Source: Chlorobiales bacterium (GTDB taxonomy: Bacteria > Bacteroidota > Chlorobiia > Chlorobiales > Chlorobiaceae). From it: DNA of 36,323 bases. The stretch lies in contig JAKSDC010000012.1 in NCBI GenBank assembly GCA_022360275.1, positions 1-36,323 on the forward strand, in the 5' to 3' direction. Position numbers and translations under genes: made by a program. Shown here piece after piece: positions 16,649 through 25,346 of this stretch (the first letter of the stretch is position 1; every line of letters starts with the position of its first letter). The notes under the pieces are model-generated. The model was not told the origin of the DNA. It worked only from the letters and a program-made list of their open reading frames with translations, and made no database searches.

Positions 16649-16782
16649 GTTGTCCTCACCACACTCCGGCCGGGCTTTTCCCTCTCTTTTTCTTTCATCT
16701 CTATCAGCAGGATGGTATTTTCCATGACATGTGTTTGGAGAGTTCTGCTTTTGCTTGTGTTCATGTCGTTTTTTTCTTAGCC

Positions 16783-18012
16783 ATGGTCTTCGATCTAAAA
16801 AAGCTCTTTCATATTCTGCTGATAATTGTCGGTACGCTATATATACCGATAGCGCTGCATGCGAAACCGCTGCAATACGGCATCGATGTGCTTGATGCCG
16901 ACCGTTGCCGCGATCTGCAGGGAAAGAGGGTTGCTCTTATTACTAATGCTGCAGGAACAACCCTTACCGGTGAGCCTGACTATAAGGTTTTTCTCCGTCA
17001 CGGTTTGAATCTGAAATATCTCATGGCCCCGGAACATGGTTTTCGTGCCATTGTTGAGGCCGGAGTTTCGGTAGAGGATGAAAAACTCGATGACAAACTC
17101 CAGGTATATTCACTCTACGGTTCAAGCAGGAAGCCTGATGTAACGTTGTTGCAGAATACCGTCGATGTGCTTGTTTTTGATCTCCAGGACATCGGGGCAC
17201 GGTGCTACACCTATATTTCAACGATGCGATATGCCATGGAAGCCTGCGAGGAGGCCGGGGTTTCATTTATGGTTCTTGATCGTCCCAATCCTCTTGCTCC
17301 AGTTCCGGCAGACGGTTTCATGCTGGATCCAGACTATATGTCTTTTGTCGGTCTGGTTCCCGTACCATTTATCCATGCCATGACAGTTGGTGAAATTGCC
17401 CTTTTTTTGAAAGAGCGTTTTTATCCGGACCTTCGCCTTCAGGTTGTGGCTATGAAAGGGTATAACCGCCAGCGTTTTCTCGACGACTATCCCGGAACGC
17501 GTTTTGTGTCTCCATCTCCTAATATCCGCAATTTGGAAACCGTGCTCGTTTATCCGGCAACGGTGTTTCTTGAAGCCACCAATGTCAGTGAAGGAAGAGG
17601 TACGCCTTTGCCTTTCAGACAACTCGGAGCCCCGTTTATTAATGCCGAGTTTCTTAAAAAAGAGCTTGAAAGCCGCAAGCTTCCGGGAGTTTCGTTCCTG
17701 GCCGTGCAGTTTATACCATCATCAGGTAAGTTCAAGGGACTGCAATGCAGCGGAGTTAGGTTGCATGTCACGGACCGTTTTGTTTTTGAACCCTTCAGGA
17801 CAGCGGTTGCTATTATACTTTCTCTGCAGAAGCTGTATCCCGGTCTTTTTGATCTTGAGGCCCGGGGGGATTTTTTCGACAAGCTTGCAGGGGGGCCGCT
17901 GTTTCGCAAGATGGTTCTCTCCGGGCGTTCGCTTGAAGAAATACTTGCCGCTTCGAGGCTGCAGGTACATGCCTTCGAGCAGGCCTATCCGGACAGGTAT
18001 ATTTATGAGTAG
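16783..18012 (+). CDS. Secreted DUF1343 protein, NamZ/YbbC-like (exo-beta-N-acetylmuramidase family)
   Basis: Members of this family (GH171; Bacillus NamZ) release N-acetylmuramic acid from peptidoglycan fragments. With the start at 16783 the protein has 409 residues and opens with a signal peptide (basic KK near residue 6, a hydrophobic core, cleavage likely after ALHA). The open frame continues upstream to 16585, but that would run through the tRNA and its terminator, so it is rejected. Seen after the signal: QYGIDVLDADRC, ALITNAAGTTL, the APEHGFRA motif (about 87-94), LVFDLQDIGARCYTYISTMRYAM (split over about 129-151), VLDRPNPL, and VSEGRGTPLPFRQLGAPF (about 267-284). It converges on the cfa gene with 16 bases between. 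A role in murein recycling is inferred. Confidence 0.85.
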   Translation: MVFDLKKLFHILLIIVGTLYIPIALHAKPLQYGIDVLDADRCRDLQGKRVALITNAAGTTLTGEPDYKVFLRHGLNLKYLMAPEHGFRAIVEAGVSVEDEKLDDKLQVYSLYGSSRKPDVTLLQNTVDVLVFDLQDIGARCYTYISTMRYAMEACEEAGVSFMVLDRPNPLAPVPADGFMLDPDYMSFVGLVPVPFIHAMTVGEIALFLKERFYPDLRLQVVAMKGYNRQRFLDDYPGTRFVSPSPNIRNLETVLVYPATVFLEATNVSEGRGTPLPFRQLGAPFINAEFLKKELESRKLPGVSFLAVQFIPSSGKFKGLQCSGVRLHVTDRFVFEPFRTAVAIILSLQKLYPGLFDLEARGDFFDKLAGGPLFRKMVLSGRSLEEILAASRLQVHAFEQAYPDRYIYE

Positions 18013-18028
18013 TGACTGCTGCCCTTTG

Positions 18029-19147
18029 CTACCGTGGAACGCGGAATTTACCTGTAACCCCTTGCGGTGAGAGCAGCAACTGCCATATCTGAAGCTTCCG
18101 TGCACGAAAAGCGCCTGCGCAACTGAGAAGGTAGTATTCCCACATTCTGAAAAACCTTTTACTGTAATTTGAAGAGAGTCTATCAAGGCTTCTTTGTACG
18201 TTTTTATGCCATGACTTCAGTGTGAGGTAATAATCGTAAGCGAAAACATGCCAGTCTTCCAAAACAAATATGCCCTCATATGTTGACGTTATCTGGCTCG
18301 CCGATGGAATCATCGAGTTTGGGAAAATATATTTGCTTATCCAGGGATCGGTACAGGTTGCCGGTTCATTGCCTCCTATGGTGTGAAGAAGACAGAGTCC
18401 TTTGGGTGAAAGGCATCGGTCGATGACCTTGAAATAGCGGCGGTAATTTTTGTGACCGACATGCTCGAACATGCCGATCGAGTAAACCCGGTCGTATTTG
18501 TCATTGAGGTCCCGGTAATCGCAGAGCTTGATTGAAACAGGCAAATCTCTGCAGAACACTTGTGCTAACTTGGCCTGTTTGCTCGAAACGGTAATACCGG
18601 TTACTTTTACGCCGTAATGTTTTGCAGCATATATGGCAGCTCCTCCCCACCCGCAGCCGATATCGAGGACATGCATACCGGGTTCCAGCCTAAGTTTATC
18701 GAAAATAAGCCGCAGCTTGTTCTGCTGGGCCTCCTCGAGATTGTTACAGTTCTCCCAATAAGCACAGCTGTAATTCATGCCGGGATCAAGCATTGCCGTA
18801 AAAAGGTCGTTGCCGGTGTTGTAATGTCTTTCGCCGACGGTAAAAGCTCTGGAGGGAATCTGAAAATTAAAAATACGTCCGGCAATCGAACTCGCTAAAA
18901 GCCCGAATGTGGCGATTTTTTTGTTTATGCGGTTGTGCAGGATTCTGAAAAACAGTTCATCGATTGCATCGCAATCCCACCAGCCGTCCATATATGCTTC
19001 CCCGAAACCAAGGTTTCCGTGAGCAAGCATGCGTTGGAAAAGCCTGTTATCGTGAACTCTGATATCCCAGGCATTTGTTCCATTGATAGATATGCCTGCG
19101 GGCTCGAGAAGTTTTTCAACCTGTCGTTTAAAGTGTGTGTCAAACAT
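18029..19147 (-). CDS. cfa: Cyclopropane-fatty-acyl-phospholipid synthase
   Basis: Adds a methylene group from S-adenosylmethionine across double bonds of membrane phospholipid acyl chains. 372 residues, close to the E. coli enzyme. Seen: GEAYMDGWWDCDAIDELFFR (about 49-68), the substrate-side YSCAYWEN segment, the SAM motif LDIGCGWGGAAIYAA (about 161-175), YDRVYSIGMFEHVGHKNY (about 213-230) with the conserved FEHVG, and IFPNSMIPSASQI. Cyclopropane C17 acids are a known component of green sulfur bacterial membranes. It lies 100 bases downstream of the hydroxylase/desaturase-like gene on the same strand. Confidence 0.92.
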   Translation of the reverse strand: MFDTHFKRQVEKLLEPAGISINGTNAWDIRVHDNRLFQRMLAHGNLGFGEAYMDGWWDCDAIDELFFRILHNRINKKIATFGLLASSIAGRIFNFQIPSRAFTVGERHYNTGNDLFTAMLDPGMNYSCAYWENCNNLEEAQQNKLRLIFDKLRLEPGMHVLDIGCGWGGAAIYAAKHYGVKVTGITVSSKQAKLAQVFCRDLPVSIKLCDYRDLNDKYDRVYSIGMFEHVGHKNYRRYFKVIDRCLSPKGLCLLHTIGGNEPATCTDPWISKYIFPNSMIPSASQITSTYEGIFVLEDWHVFAYDYYLTLKSWHKNVQRSLDRLSSNYSKRFFRMWEYYLLSCAGAFRARKLQIWQLLLSPQGVTGKFRVPR

Positions 19148-19204
19148 CTTCAGGGGAGATTGTATGTTGCAAAGCGAAAATGCCTGACGTACTTAGGGCA
19201 TAGA

Positions 19205-19222
19205 AAAAGTTAAAAAACTTTT
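19205..19222. repeat. A/T-rich hairpin upstream of cfa
   Basis: AAAAGTT (19205-19211), loop AAAA, AACTTTT (19216-19222): a perfect 7-base inverted repeat between the stop of the hydroxylase-like gene and the cfa start. All but one pair are A-T, so it is weak as RNA. It could be a protein-binding site in the cfa promoter region. Confidence 0.4.
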
Positions 19223-19247
19223 AGATAACGGACCAAACCCGGGATTA

Positions 19248-20021
19248 TTAATTGTGAAACGGCCGCACAAGCAGGGCAGCGAGGCGCTGTTTCTCAGGAG
19301 AACTTTCATTATTAAGACCGATAGCCATGTTTTTGATATCCTCTTTCAACCTGAAACTGCCGAACAGCCTGTCCCACAGAGAGAGCAGACTGCCGTAATT
19401 GGAGTCATGTTCCGACCGTATAACGGAGTGATGGACGCGATGCATCGAAGGGGACGGAATAACGGTGCGCAAAAGTCTGTCGGCTGAAGAAGGAATGCTG
19501 ACGTTGCTGTGATGAAATTCGATCACGGGCGTCATCAACATCGAGTAAAGGAGAAGATCCTGGATACTTGCCCCTATAAGGATGAAAACGGGGAAGCGAA
19601 GCAGCTCCGAAAACACTATTTCAACGTAATGAAACCGCCATGCGGTCGTGACATCCAGTGCGGGATCACTGTGGTGGATTGAATGAAATCTCCAGAGAAA
19701 ATTGATTTGATGATTGAGCCTGTGCCACAGGTACATCCAGAGGTCTATAAGGAGGATGATGAAAGCGGTTTCAAAAAGAAACGGAAGTTCAAGTGCCTTG
19801 ACTCCAGACCACACGGCCTTCGACTGCTCGAGAACCAGTGCCATGACAACTCCGGACGGCAGGAGAATCAGAAGATTGATCGCTGCAATGGAGAGATTCG
19901 CGGCCGCGTGTTTACCCCTTGACTTGCGCCCGGCAAAAAACGGGACTACACCTTCAAGTAGCCAGAGTAAAAGACCGCCTGTCACGGTGGTTATGTAGGA
20001 AAGGGCCTGAAGATTGTCCAT
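19248..20021 (-). CDS. Sterol desaturase / fatty acid hydroxylase family membrane protein
   Basis: A 257-residue integral membrane di-iron oxygenase-type protein. Three histidine clusters typical of the family are visible in order: HRLNH (about residue 100), HSIHH (about 113-117) and HRVHH (about 196-200), framed by at least four hydrophobic spans. Known members hydroxylate or desaturate sterols, fatty acids, ceramides or carotenoids, using O2. Its presence in a probable anaerobe is notable, as the substrate oxidant is unclear. It is upstream of cfa on the same strand with 100 bases between, suggesting a lipid-modifying pair. Confidence 0.82.
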   Translation of the reverse strand: MDNLQALSYITTVTGGLLLWLLEGVVPFFAGRKSRGKHAAANLSIAAINLLILLPSGVVMALVLEQSKAVWSGVKALELPFLFETAFIILLIDLWMYLWHRLNHQINFLWRFHSIHHSDPALDVTTAWRFHYVEIVFSELLRFPVFILIGASIQDLLLYSMLMTPVIEFHHSNVSIPSSADRLLRTVIPSPSMHRVHHSVIRSEHDSNYGSLLSLWDRLFGSFRLKEDIKNMAIGLNNESSPEKQRLAALLVRPFHN

Positions 20022-20195
20022 TGACTGAAGCGTTGGTGAGGGGGCATTGATTGTACTATATAACTCATTCCGGGTTCACAATGTCGTAACCATTGTTTTA
20101 TTCAGTTGTACGCAAGTGCAAAAACCTTTAAAAGGTTCCTTTTGAAAGTTGTCGGCGCGGGTGTGAGGGATAGAAGGACTGTTGTGGGGAAAAGA

Positions 20196-20780
20196 TTATT
20201 TTTGGGCTTTTGGTCGGGAGGCAGAGACGGAAAGAGATTTTTTGGGCCGCCCTCTTTTTTTCTGGGTTTGTACCTGTTTGGGAGCTTTATCCTCGATGCT
20301 CTCCGGTTCGTTCATGATTTCTTCGTCATTGAAACCAGGCGACGGGACAAACTCAGGATCATTCTCTTCTTTGTTTATTTGCAGAGAAGGGGGGGATGGG
20401 CAGGCTCGTTTTTTAGGACTTTTTTTGTCTTTTCTCGGAGCCTCAACCAGGGTCATAACCTCATTGAGAGACGTAAAGATGTAAAGCTGCTTATCCAGTC
20501 CTGAAAGTTTGAGAAGATCTTTTATCTGCTGGCAGAGGGAAACAAAAATCGCTAATCCTTCACACTGGTTCGCCTTTCGATGGGCAAGAAGCATTGAACT
20601 GATGCCGCATGAATCGATTGCCTTGACAAGGGAGAAATCGATAATCATGTTTTTTTTCCCCTTGCTTTCCAGAACTTTGTCTATTGATTGACTGAATGTG
20701 TGGGCATGACGAATATCAAAGACCGTCTCTTCAATTTTGAAGATAATGAGGTTTTTGCGTTTTGATACTGAATATTTCAT
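20196..20780 (-). CDS. STAS-domain (anti-sigma factor antagonist-like) protein with AT-hook tail
   Basis: A 194-residue protein. Residues about 1-100 form a STAS domain: MKYSVSKRKNLIIFKIEE, then IDFSLVKAIDSCGISSMLLAHRKA split over about 49-72, with the serine in DSCG at the position phosphorylated in SpoIIAA-type antagonists. Residues about 105-194 are low-complexity, rich in Lys, Pro, Glu and Ser, and contain KKRGRPKK (about 174-181), a textbook AT-hook motif. The start at 20780 (ATG) is preferred over the GTG at 20810 since homology-like sequence begins there and GGAAAG lies just upstream. No kinase, phosphatase or sigma factor is adjacent. Partner switching combined with DNA binding is inferred. 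Confidence 0.78.
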   Translation of the reverse strand: MKYSVSKRKNLIIFKIEETVFDIRHAHTFSQSIDKVLESKGKKNMIIDFSLVKAIDSCGISSMLLAHRKANQCEGLAIFVSLCQQIKDLLKLSGLDKQLYIFTSLNEVMTLVEAPRKDKKSPKKRACPSPPSLQINKEENDPEFVPSPGFNDEEIMNEPESIEDKAPKQVQTQKKRGRPKKSLSVSASRPKAQK

Positions 20781-20925
20781 CTTTCCAGCCTTGGTGATAA
20801 GGCTTAACACCTATTATTGCAGCAACAAATTACAAGCTCGTTCAGTATGATTTGAGATTGGTGAAACTGTAGTTTGACTGTTCCCGTCTGCTTGAAGTTT
20901 CAGGAAAAACAGGAAATTTTCCAAG

Positions 20926-20945
20926 AAAAAAGCCGGGTATCGGCT
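20926..20945 (-). terminator. Probable terminator after miaA
   Basis: On the minus strand AGCCG, loop ATACC and CGGCT are followed by TTTTT. The stem has only 5 base pairs, but its position, 71 bases beyond the miaA stop and before the STAS gene, fits the end of the long minus-strand operon. Confidence 0.55.
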
Positions 20946-21015
20946 ATTAATCTTCGGCACCCTGACGGTCTGCTGAAAAAAGGGATGTAGTTTCTGCGGA
21001 AAAGCACAAATGGAT

Positions 21016-21984
21016 TCAGCGGTGACCGTAAAAGCGGATCAAATCATTGGCCAGTTTGTCCAGGCTTTTTCTATCATGCGGAGCGGTTACCCATTCGAGA
21101 TTCAGTCTGTTCCGGAAAAACGTTAGTTGGCGTTTTGCATAATTACGGGTATGCTGTTTGATGAGTTCCACAGCTTTTTCCAGGGTGTGTTTGCCTTCAA
21201 GGTATTCGAAAAGCTCTTTGTAACCCACGGTTTCCAGGGCATTGATTGTCTCACCGGTTTTATTTTTGCGGTACAGCCTGTAAAGCTGTTTCGCTTCATC
21301 GAGCAGCCCGGAGGTCATCATATCGTCTGTTCGCTTGTTAATTCTTGCATACAGTTCCCCTCTTGGCATCGAGAGACCGAGGGGAATGAACCTGATTGAT
21401 CGGCAGCAGTTTTTCCCGAAGCCCTGAAGTTCGGTGACGGTTTTGCCTGTCGTTGCTATGATTTCAAGGCTTCTGACAAGGCGCTGGGTTTTCGATGGGT
21501 CGAGAGTTGCTGCTTGTTGGGGGTCGATAGATTTCAGGCGTTGATAAAGCACGTTGCGCCCCGCTGTCTTCAGCTCTTCTTCAAGTTCGCGCCTGATGTG
21601 CGGATTTTTGCCGGGAAGCTCAGCGAATCCGTGAAGAAGACCTTCGATATAAAGGGTGGAGCCGCCGACAACGATGACGTCAAACCCTTTTTTATGGATA
21701 GCACGAATTCGCAGGATTGCATCGGAAGCGAAGTCGCCGGCACTGTACTCTTCCTCTATTTCTTTCTCACTGATACAATGGTAAGTCACCTCTTCAAGCA
21801 TTTTTCCTGAAGGTTTGGCTGTACCGATATCCATTCCGCGGTAAATCTGCCGGGAGTCGGCCGATATGATTTCAGCTTTGAGGATTTTAGCCGCTGTATG
21901 AGCTAAAACGGATTTTCCCGAAGCTGTCGGGCCGGTTATCACTACAACGGGTTTTCTTTCAGGTGATGTTTCTAAAATTGTCAT
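21016..21984 (-). CDS. miaA: tRNA dimethylallyltransferase
   Basis: Adds dimethylallyl to N6 of A37 in tRNAs reading codons that begin with U. 322 residues, normal size. Seen: P-loop ITGPTASGKSVLAHTAA (about 16-32), SADSRQIYRGMDIGTAKPS (about 40-58), VVGGSTLYIEGLLHGFAELPG split over about 105-125, TQRLVRSLEII, and the C-terminal HTRNYAKRQLTFFRN (about 276-290). Its ATG overlaps the maf stop by one base (TAATG), so the two are coupled. It is the last gene of the operon beginning with the GH13 gene. Confidence 0.95.
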   Translation of the reverse strand: MTILETSPERKPVVVITGPTASGKSVLAHTAAKILKAEIISADSRQIYRGMDIGTAKPSGKMLEEVTYHCISEKEIEEEYSAGDFASDAILRIRAIHKKGFDVIVVGGSTLYIEGLLHGFAELPGKNPHIRRELEEELKTAGRNVLYQRLKSIDPQQAATLDPSKTQRLVRSLEIIATTGKTVTELQGFGKNCCRSIRFIPLGLSMPRGELYARINKRTDDMMTSGLLDEAKQLYRLYRKNKTGETINALETVGYKELFEYLEGKHTLEKAVELIKQHTRNYAKRQLTFFRNRLNLEWVTAPHDRKSLDKLANDLIRFYGHR

Positions 21985-22568
21985 TACACCAGTCCGATGG
22001 TGCGCATAAGCGAATAAATCCGTGAAACAGGAAGCCCGACCACATTGTAGTAACAGCCTTCTATGCGTCGGATAAAGCAGGACATGAAAGGATCCTGAAT
22101 ACCATACCCTCCTGCTTTGTCAAAGGGTTTTTGAGTTTCGATGTAGTGTTTTATGTCACTGTCGGTCATAGGAGAGAATTCAACACGGGTTGTTACGCAG
22201 TCCAGATGAAAGGTGGATTCCTGAAGCAGGGCGAAACCTGTCATAACTTCATGGGTACTTCCCTGAAGCGTTTCGAGCATTCCGTATGCTTCATCGAAAG
22301 CAGATGGTTTCCCCAAAGGCATTTCTCCGAGAACCACTGTTGTATCGGCACCGAGTATGACAGTATTTTCCTTGTCTATAACAGCCTTAAGTGCCGCGGC
22401 TCGCGCTTTTTTTTTCGCAATCCTCATGATGTTTTCGGCAATTGAACAATCGGGATCGAAAGTCTCATCGATATCTGCAGGAACGGATGAGAACGGTATC
22501 TGCATCAGCTCCAGAAGTTCACGGCGGCGGGGTGACTGCGAGGCAAGAACAATATTCATTTCAGACAT
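21984..22568 (-). CDS. maf: Maf-type nucleotide pyrophosphatase
   Basis: House-cleaning hydrolase acting on dTTP, UTP or modified nucleotides. With an ATG at 22568 it has 194 residues; an ATG at 22559 (giving MNIVLASQSPRRRELLEL directly) is equally possible, while the TTG at 22583 is less likely. Seen: LASQSPRRREL near the N-terminus, ILGADTTVV (about 72-80), GSTHEVMTGFALL (about 104-116), and the C-terminal DKAGGYGIQDPFMSCFI (about 149-165). The stop overlaps miaA. No Shine-Dalgarno is seen for any start. Confidence 0.9.
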   Translation of the reverse strand: MSEMNIVLASQSPRRRELLELMQIPFSSVPADIDETFDPDCSIAENIMRIAKKKARAAALKAVIDKENTVILGADTTVVLGEMPLGKPSAFDEAYGMLETLQGSTHEVMTGFALLQESTFHLDCVTTRVEFSPMTDSDIKHYIETQKPFDKAGGYGIQDPFMSCFIRRIEGCYYNVVGLPVSRIYSLMRTIGLV

Positions 22569-22601
22569 GTTCACAGGTTTCAAAATGAGCTGGTCGGCAA
22601 C

Positions 22602-24365
22602 TCAACGGTTCAACGTCCATCCTCTTCTGCTCAGGTCGGTGTAGATATAAATACCGGCGACCAGAGCTACTCCATAATACACAACGGCTTGCATCGGTGC
22701 CCCGAAAATGATTTTTCCTGTTCCGAACAGAATGGAATAAACCAGAGTTACACCGCATGCCCAGTCAGCGAAAAGCCGGAGAAAACCTTTGTCTGATTCT
22801 ATATGCGGCAGCTTGTCGGACACTTTTTTCCAGAATATTCCCCCGACTCTCGTCACTGAATAAAATGCCAAAAGTTGTTTTTCCTCCGTAGGAGGGGTTG
22901 CATAGGTTGCAAGAAGTGTCACAGCAATCGTGAACAGCACGATAATGTAAATCGATTCAGGGAACGTGATATCGGTGAACAGAGCGATCCACGTATATGC
23001 TGCAAATGGAGCAATCATGGAAGCTATCTCCGACCAGGCATTCAGTCTCCACCAGTACCAGCGCAGGATCAGCACGAATCCGGTTCCGGCTCCACAGTGG
23101 ATGATGAATTCCCAGGCTCCGGTGATGGTTTCAAGGACGGAGAACGTTATGAACAGCGCGAAAAGCGCGACAACGGAGGTGAAAATCCTGGAAATGATGA
23201 CGTAATGCCCGGGTGAAGCTTCGGTTTTGACGAAACGTTTGTAGAAATCGTTCACCAGATAACTGGTTCCCCAGTTGAGATGCGTTGAAAGAGTGGACAT
23301 GTAGGCGGCAAGAAAAGCAGCGATCAGCAATCCTTTCAGGCCTGTCGGCAGAATTGACTGCATGACATATACGAAACCGTCTTCTTTCTGTTCTGCCGGG
23401 AGGTCAGGGAAAAGCACCAGGCTTGCAAGGCCGACAATAATCCACGGCCACGGCCTCAGGCAATAATGTGCGATGATGAACCAGAGCGTAGCAAGCAGCG
23501 AGTGTTTTTCATCTTTTGCACTCATCATGCGTTGCGCGATGTAACCGCCGCCGCCCGGTTCCGATCCGGGATACCATGACGCCCACCACTGTATGAAGGC
23601 AAATGCGGCAAAAGAGGCAAATGTCAGTTCAAGAGTTTCCCCGAATTCTTTGCCTGAAGGATTAGCGGTTATTGCAGGGAAAAAGTTGAACATCCACTCG
23701 GGAAGAGCTTTTGTGATGCCGCCCGCTTGGGTGATTTCGGGTGCCTGGAGGGCTAGTACGGCAAGAACAATGCACCCGGCCATTGATATGACGAACTGTA
23801 CCGCGTCGGTGATTGTCACTCCCCAGAGTCCCGAGAGTCCGGAATAAAGGGTAGTCAAAAGCACACAGGCAACAATTACCAGTTCAGGATTCAGTTCAGG
23901 CAGCATGATCTTGATGATCTTGTACATGGCAAGGTTAACCCAGCCGATGATTATCGCATTGATAAACAGCCCGAAATAGATGGCTTTGAAGCCCCGGAGA
24001 AACTGTGCCGCTTTACCGCTGTAACGCAGTTCGATGAATTCCAGATCGGTCAGGATGTTTGCGCGTCTCCACAATCGTGCAAAGAAAAAGACGGTGAGCA
24101 TTCCTCCTGATACAAAAGTCCACCAGAGCCAGTTCCCGGCTATACCGTGTTTTGCGACCAGCCCTGTAACGGCAAGCGGCGTATCTGCAGCAAAAGTGGT
24201 GGCAACCATGCCCGTACCGGCTATCCACCAGGGAAGCTTCCGCCCTGAAAGAAAAAATTCTCCGACGTTTTGTGAAGCTCTTTTCGAAAAATAAAGACCG
24301 ATAAGCAGGGTCAGCACCAGATAGCCGGCAATAATACTGAAATCAAGATTTGTCAGCTGCTCCAT
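22602..24365 (-). CDS. Sodium:solute symporter (SSS family)
   Basis: A 587-residue membrane protein with roughly 13-14 hydrophobic spans. The N-terminus has the SSS pattern: a first span, then GEFFLSGRKLPWWIAGTGMVATTFAADTPLAV split over about 36-67, TDLEFIELRYSG (about 107-118), YSGLSGLWGVTITDAVQFVI (about 175-194) and a central AAFLAAYMSTLSTHLNWGTSYLVNDFYKRF block (about 348-377) that resembles the Na+-binding TM8 region. The substrate could be a sugar, an organic acid or another solute. It lies 30 bases after a PfkB kinase and in the same operon as a GH13 protein, which hints at a carbohydrate. Confidence 0.87.
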   Translation of the reverse strand: MEQLTNLDFSIIAGYLVLTLLIGLYFSKRASQNVGEFFLSGRKLPWWIAGTGMVATTFAADTPLAVTGLVAKHGIAGNWLWWTFVSGGMLTVFFFARLWRRANILTDLEFIELRYSGKAAQFLRGFKAIYFGLFINAIIIGWVNLAMYKIIKIMLPELNPELVIVACVLLTTLYSGLSGLWGVTITDAVQFVISMAGCIVLAVLALQAPEITQAGGITKALPEWMFNFFPAITANPSGKEFGETLELTFASFAAFAFIQWWASWYPGSEPGGGGYIAQRMMSAKDEKHSLLATLWFIIAHYCLRPWPWIIVGLASLVLFPDLPAEQKEDGFVYVMQSILPTGLKGLLIAAFLAAYMSTLSTHLNWGTSYLVNDFYKRFVKTEASPGHYVIISRIFTSVVALFALFITFSVLETITGAWEFIIHCGAGTGFVLILRWYWWRLNAWSEIASMIAPFAAYTWIALFTDITFPESIYIIVLFTIAVTLLATYATPPTEEKQLLAFYSVTRVGGIFWKKVSDKLPHIESDKGFLRLFADWACGVTLVYSILFGTGKIIFGAPMQAVVYYGVALVAGIYIYTDLSRRGWTLNR

Positions 24366-24395
24366 GGTTGTTCAGGCTCAGTTCCAGGGGTTTTC

Positions 24396-25307
24396 TCATT
24401 CCTCGATTTTCGAGAGTTCGAGGAAGCTCTGGTAACGGTCTTCTATTTCAAGAAGCTCAAGGTTGGCAAGCTTTTCCGTTCCGAATTTTTCAACGCAGAA
24501 ACTTGCCATGGCACTCCCGTAAAGAACAGCTTTGCGGAGTTCTCTATCGTTGAGTTCTCCCGCTCTTGCAAGGTGTCCCAGGAATCCTCCTGCAAACGTG
24601 TCGCCTGCACCGGTCGGATCGTAGATGGATTCCAGCGGGTAAGCAGGTGCTGCGAAGATGCCGTTATCGGTAAAAAGGAGTGCCCCATGCTCTCCTTTTT
24701 TGATGATGAGAGTTTTCGGGCCCATGTTTCTGATGATCCTTGCAGATTTGACGAGATTCGGGTCGCCGCTGAGAAGACGGGCTTCACTGTCATTAAGAAT
24801 GAAAATATCGACTCTCTCGAGCGTTTTCTTCAGCTTTTCGGGCTTGCCTTCTATCCAGAAGTTCATTGTGTCGAGTATCACAAGCTCCGGGTTTGAAACT
24901 TGGTCGAGAACCTTCATCTGAAGCTCCGGATCGATATTGCCCAGGCAAACGTATTTCGATTCACGGTACGGTGCGGGAATGTGCGGGTTGAAATCGGCAA
25001 ACACGTTGAGCTGGGTGTCGAGAGTGTCCCGTGTATTCATATCGTAATGATAACGGCCGCTCCAGCGAAAGGTTTTTCCATCTTCGATAACCTGTATCCC
25101 TTTTGTGTCGATACCGTTGTTGTGCAGCAAGCGAAAATGGTCGTCTTCGAAATCATTGCCGACAACGCCGACAAGCTTGATCTCATCGGAAAAATAGCTG
25201 CTCGAAAGAGCAATATAGGTTGAAGAACCGCCCAGAGTGTTGTCTGATCGGCCGAAAGGAGTTTCAATGTCATCAAAGGCCAGAGAACCAACGACGAGAA
25301 TAGACAT
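24396..25307 (-). CDS. PfkB-family carbohydrate or nucleoside kinase
   Basis: A 303-residue ribokinase-fold kinase. Seen: N-terminal VVGSLAFDDIETPFG, the glycine pair in LGGSSTYIALSSS (about 27-39), VVGNDFEDD, the central NDSEARLLSGD (about 154-164) and the C-terminal anion-hole/catalytic motif DPTGAGDTFAGGFLGHLA with the base Asp236. It would phosphorylate a sugar, sugar phosphate or nucleoside; adenosine-kinase-like members share this N-terminal style. Gene spacing (39 bases after the GH13 gene, 30 before the symporter) supports one transcript. The substrate is not identifiable by sequence inspection. Confidence 0.87.
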   Translation of the reverse strand: MSILVVGSLAFDDIETPFGRSDNTLGGSSTYIALSSSYFSDEIKLVGVVGNDFEDDHFRLLHNNGIDTKGIQVIEDGKTFRWSGRYHYDMNTRDTLDTQLNVFADFNPHIPAPYRESKYVCLGNIDPELQMKVLDQVSNPELVILDTMNFWIEGKPEKLKKTLERVDIFILNDSEARLLSGDPNLVKSARIIRNMGPKTLIIKKGEHGALLFTDNGIFAAPAYPLESIYDPTGAGDTFAGGFLGHLARAGELNDRELRKAVLYGSAMASFCVEKFGTEKLANLELLEIEDRYQSFLELSKIEE

Positions 25308-25346
25308 GGTAGGTAGTGGTTAAAGATTGATGGGTAACGGTGAAAA

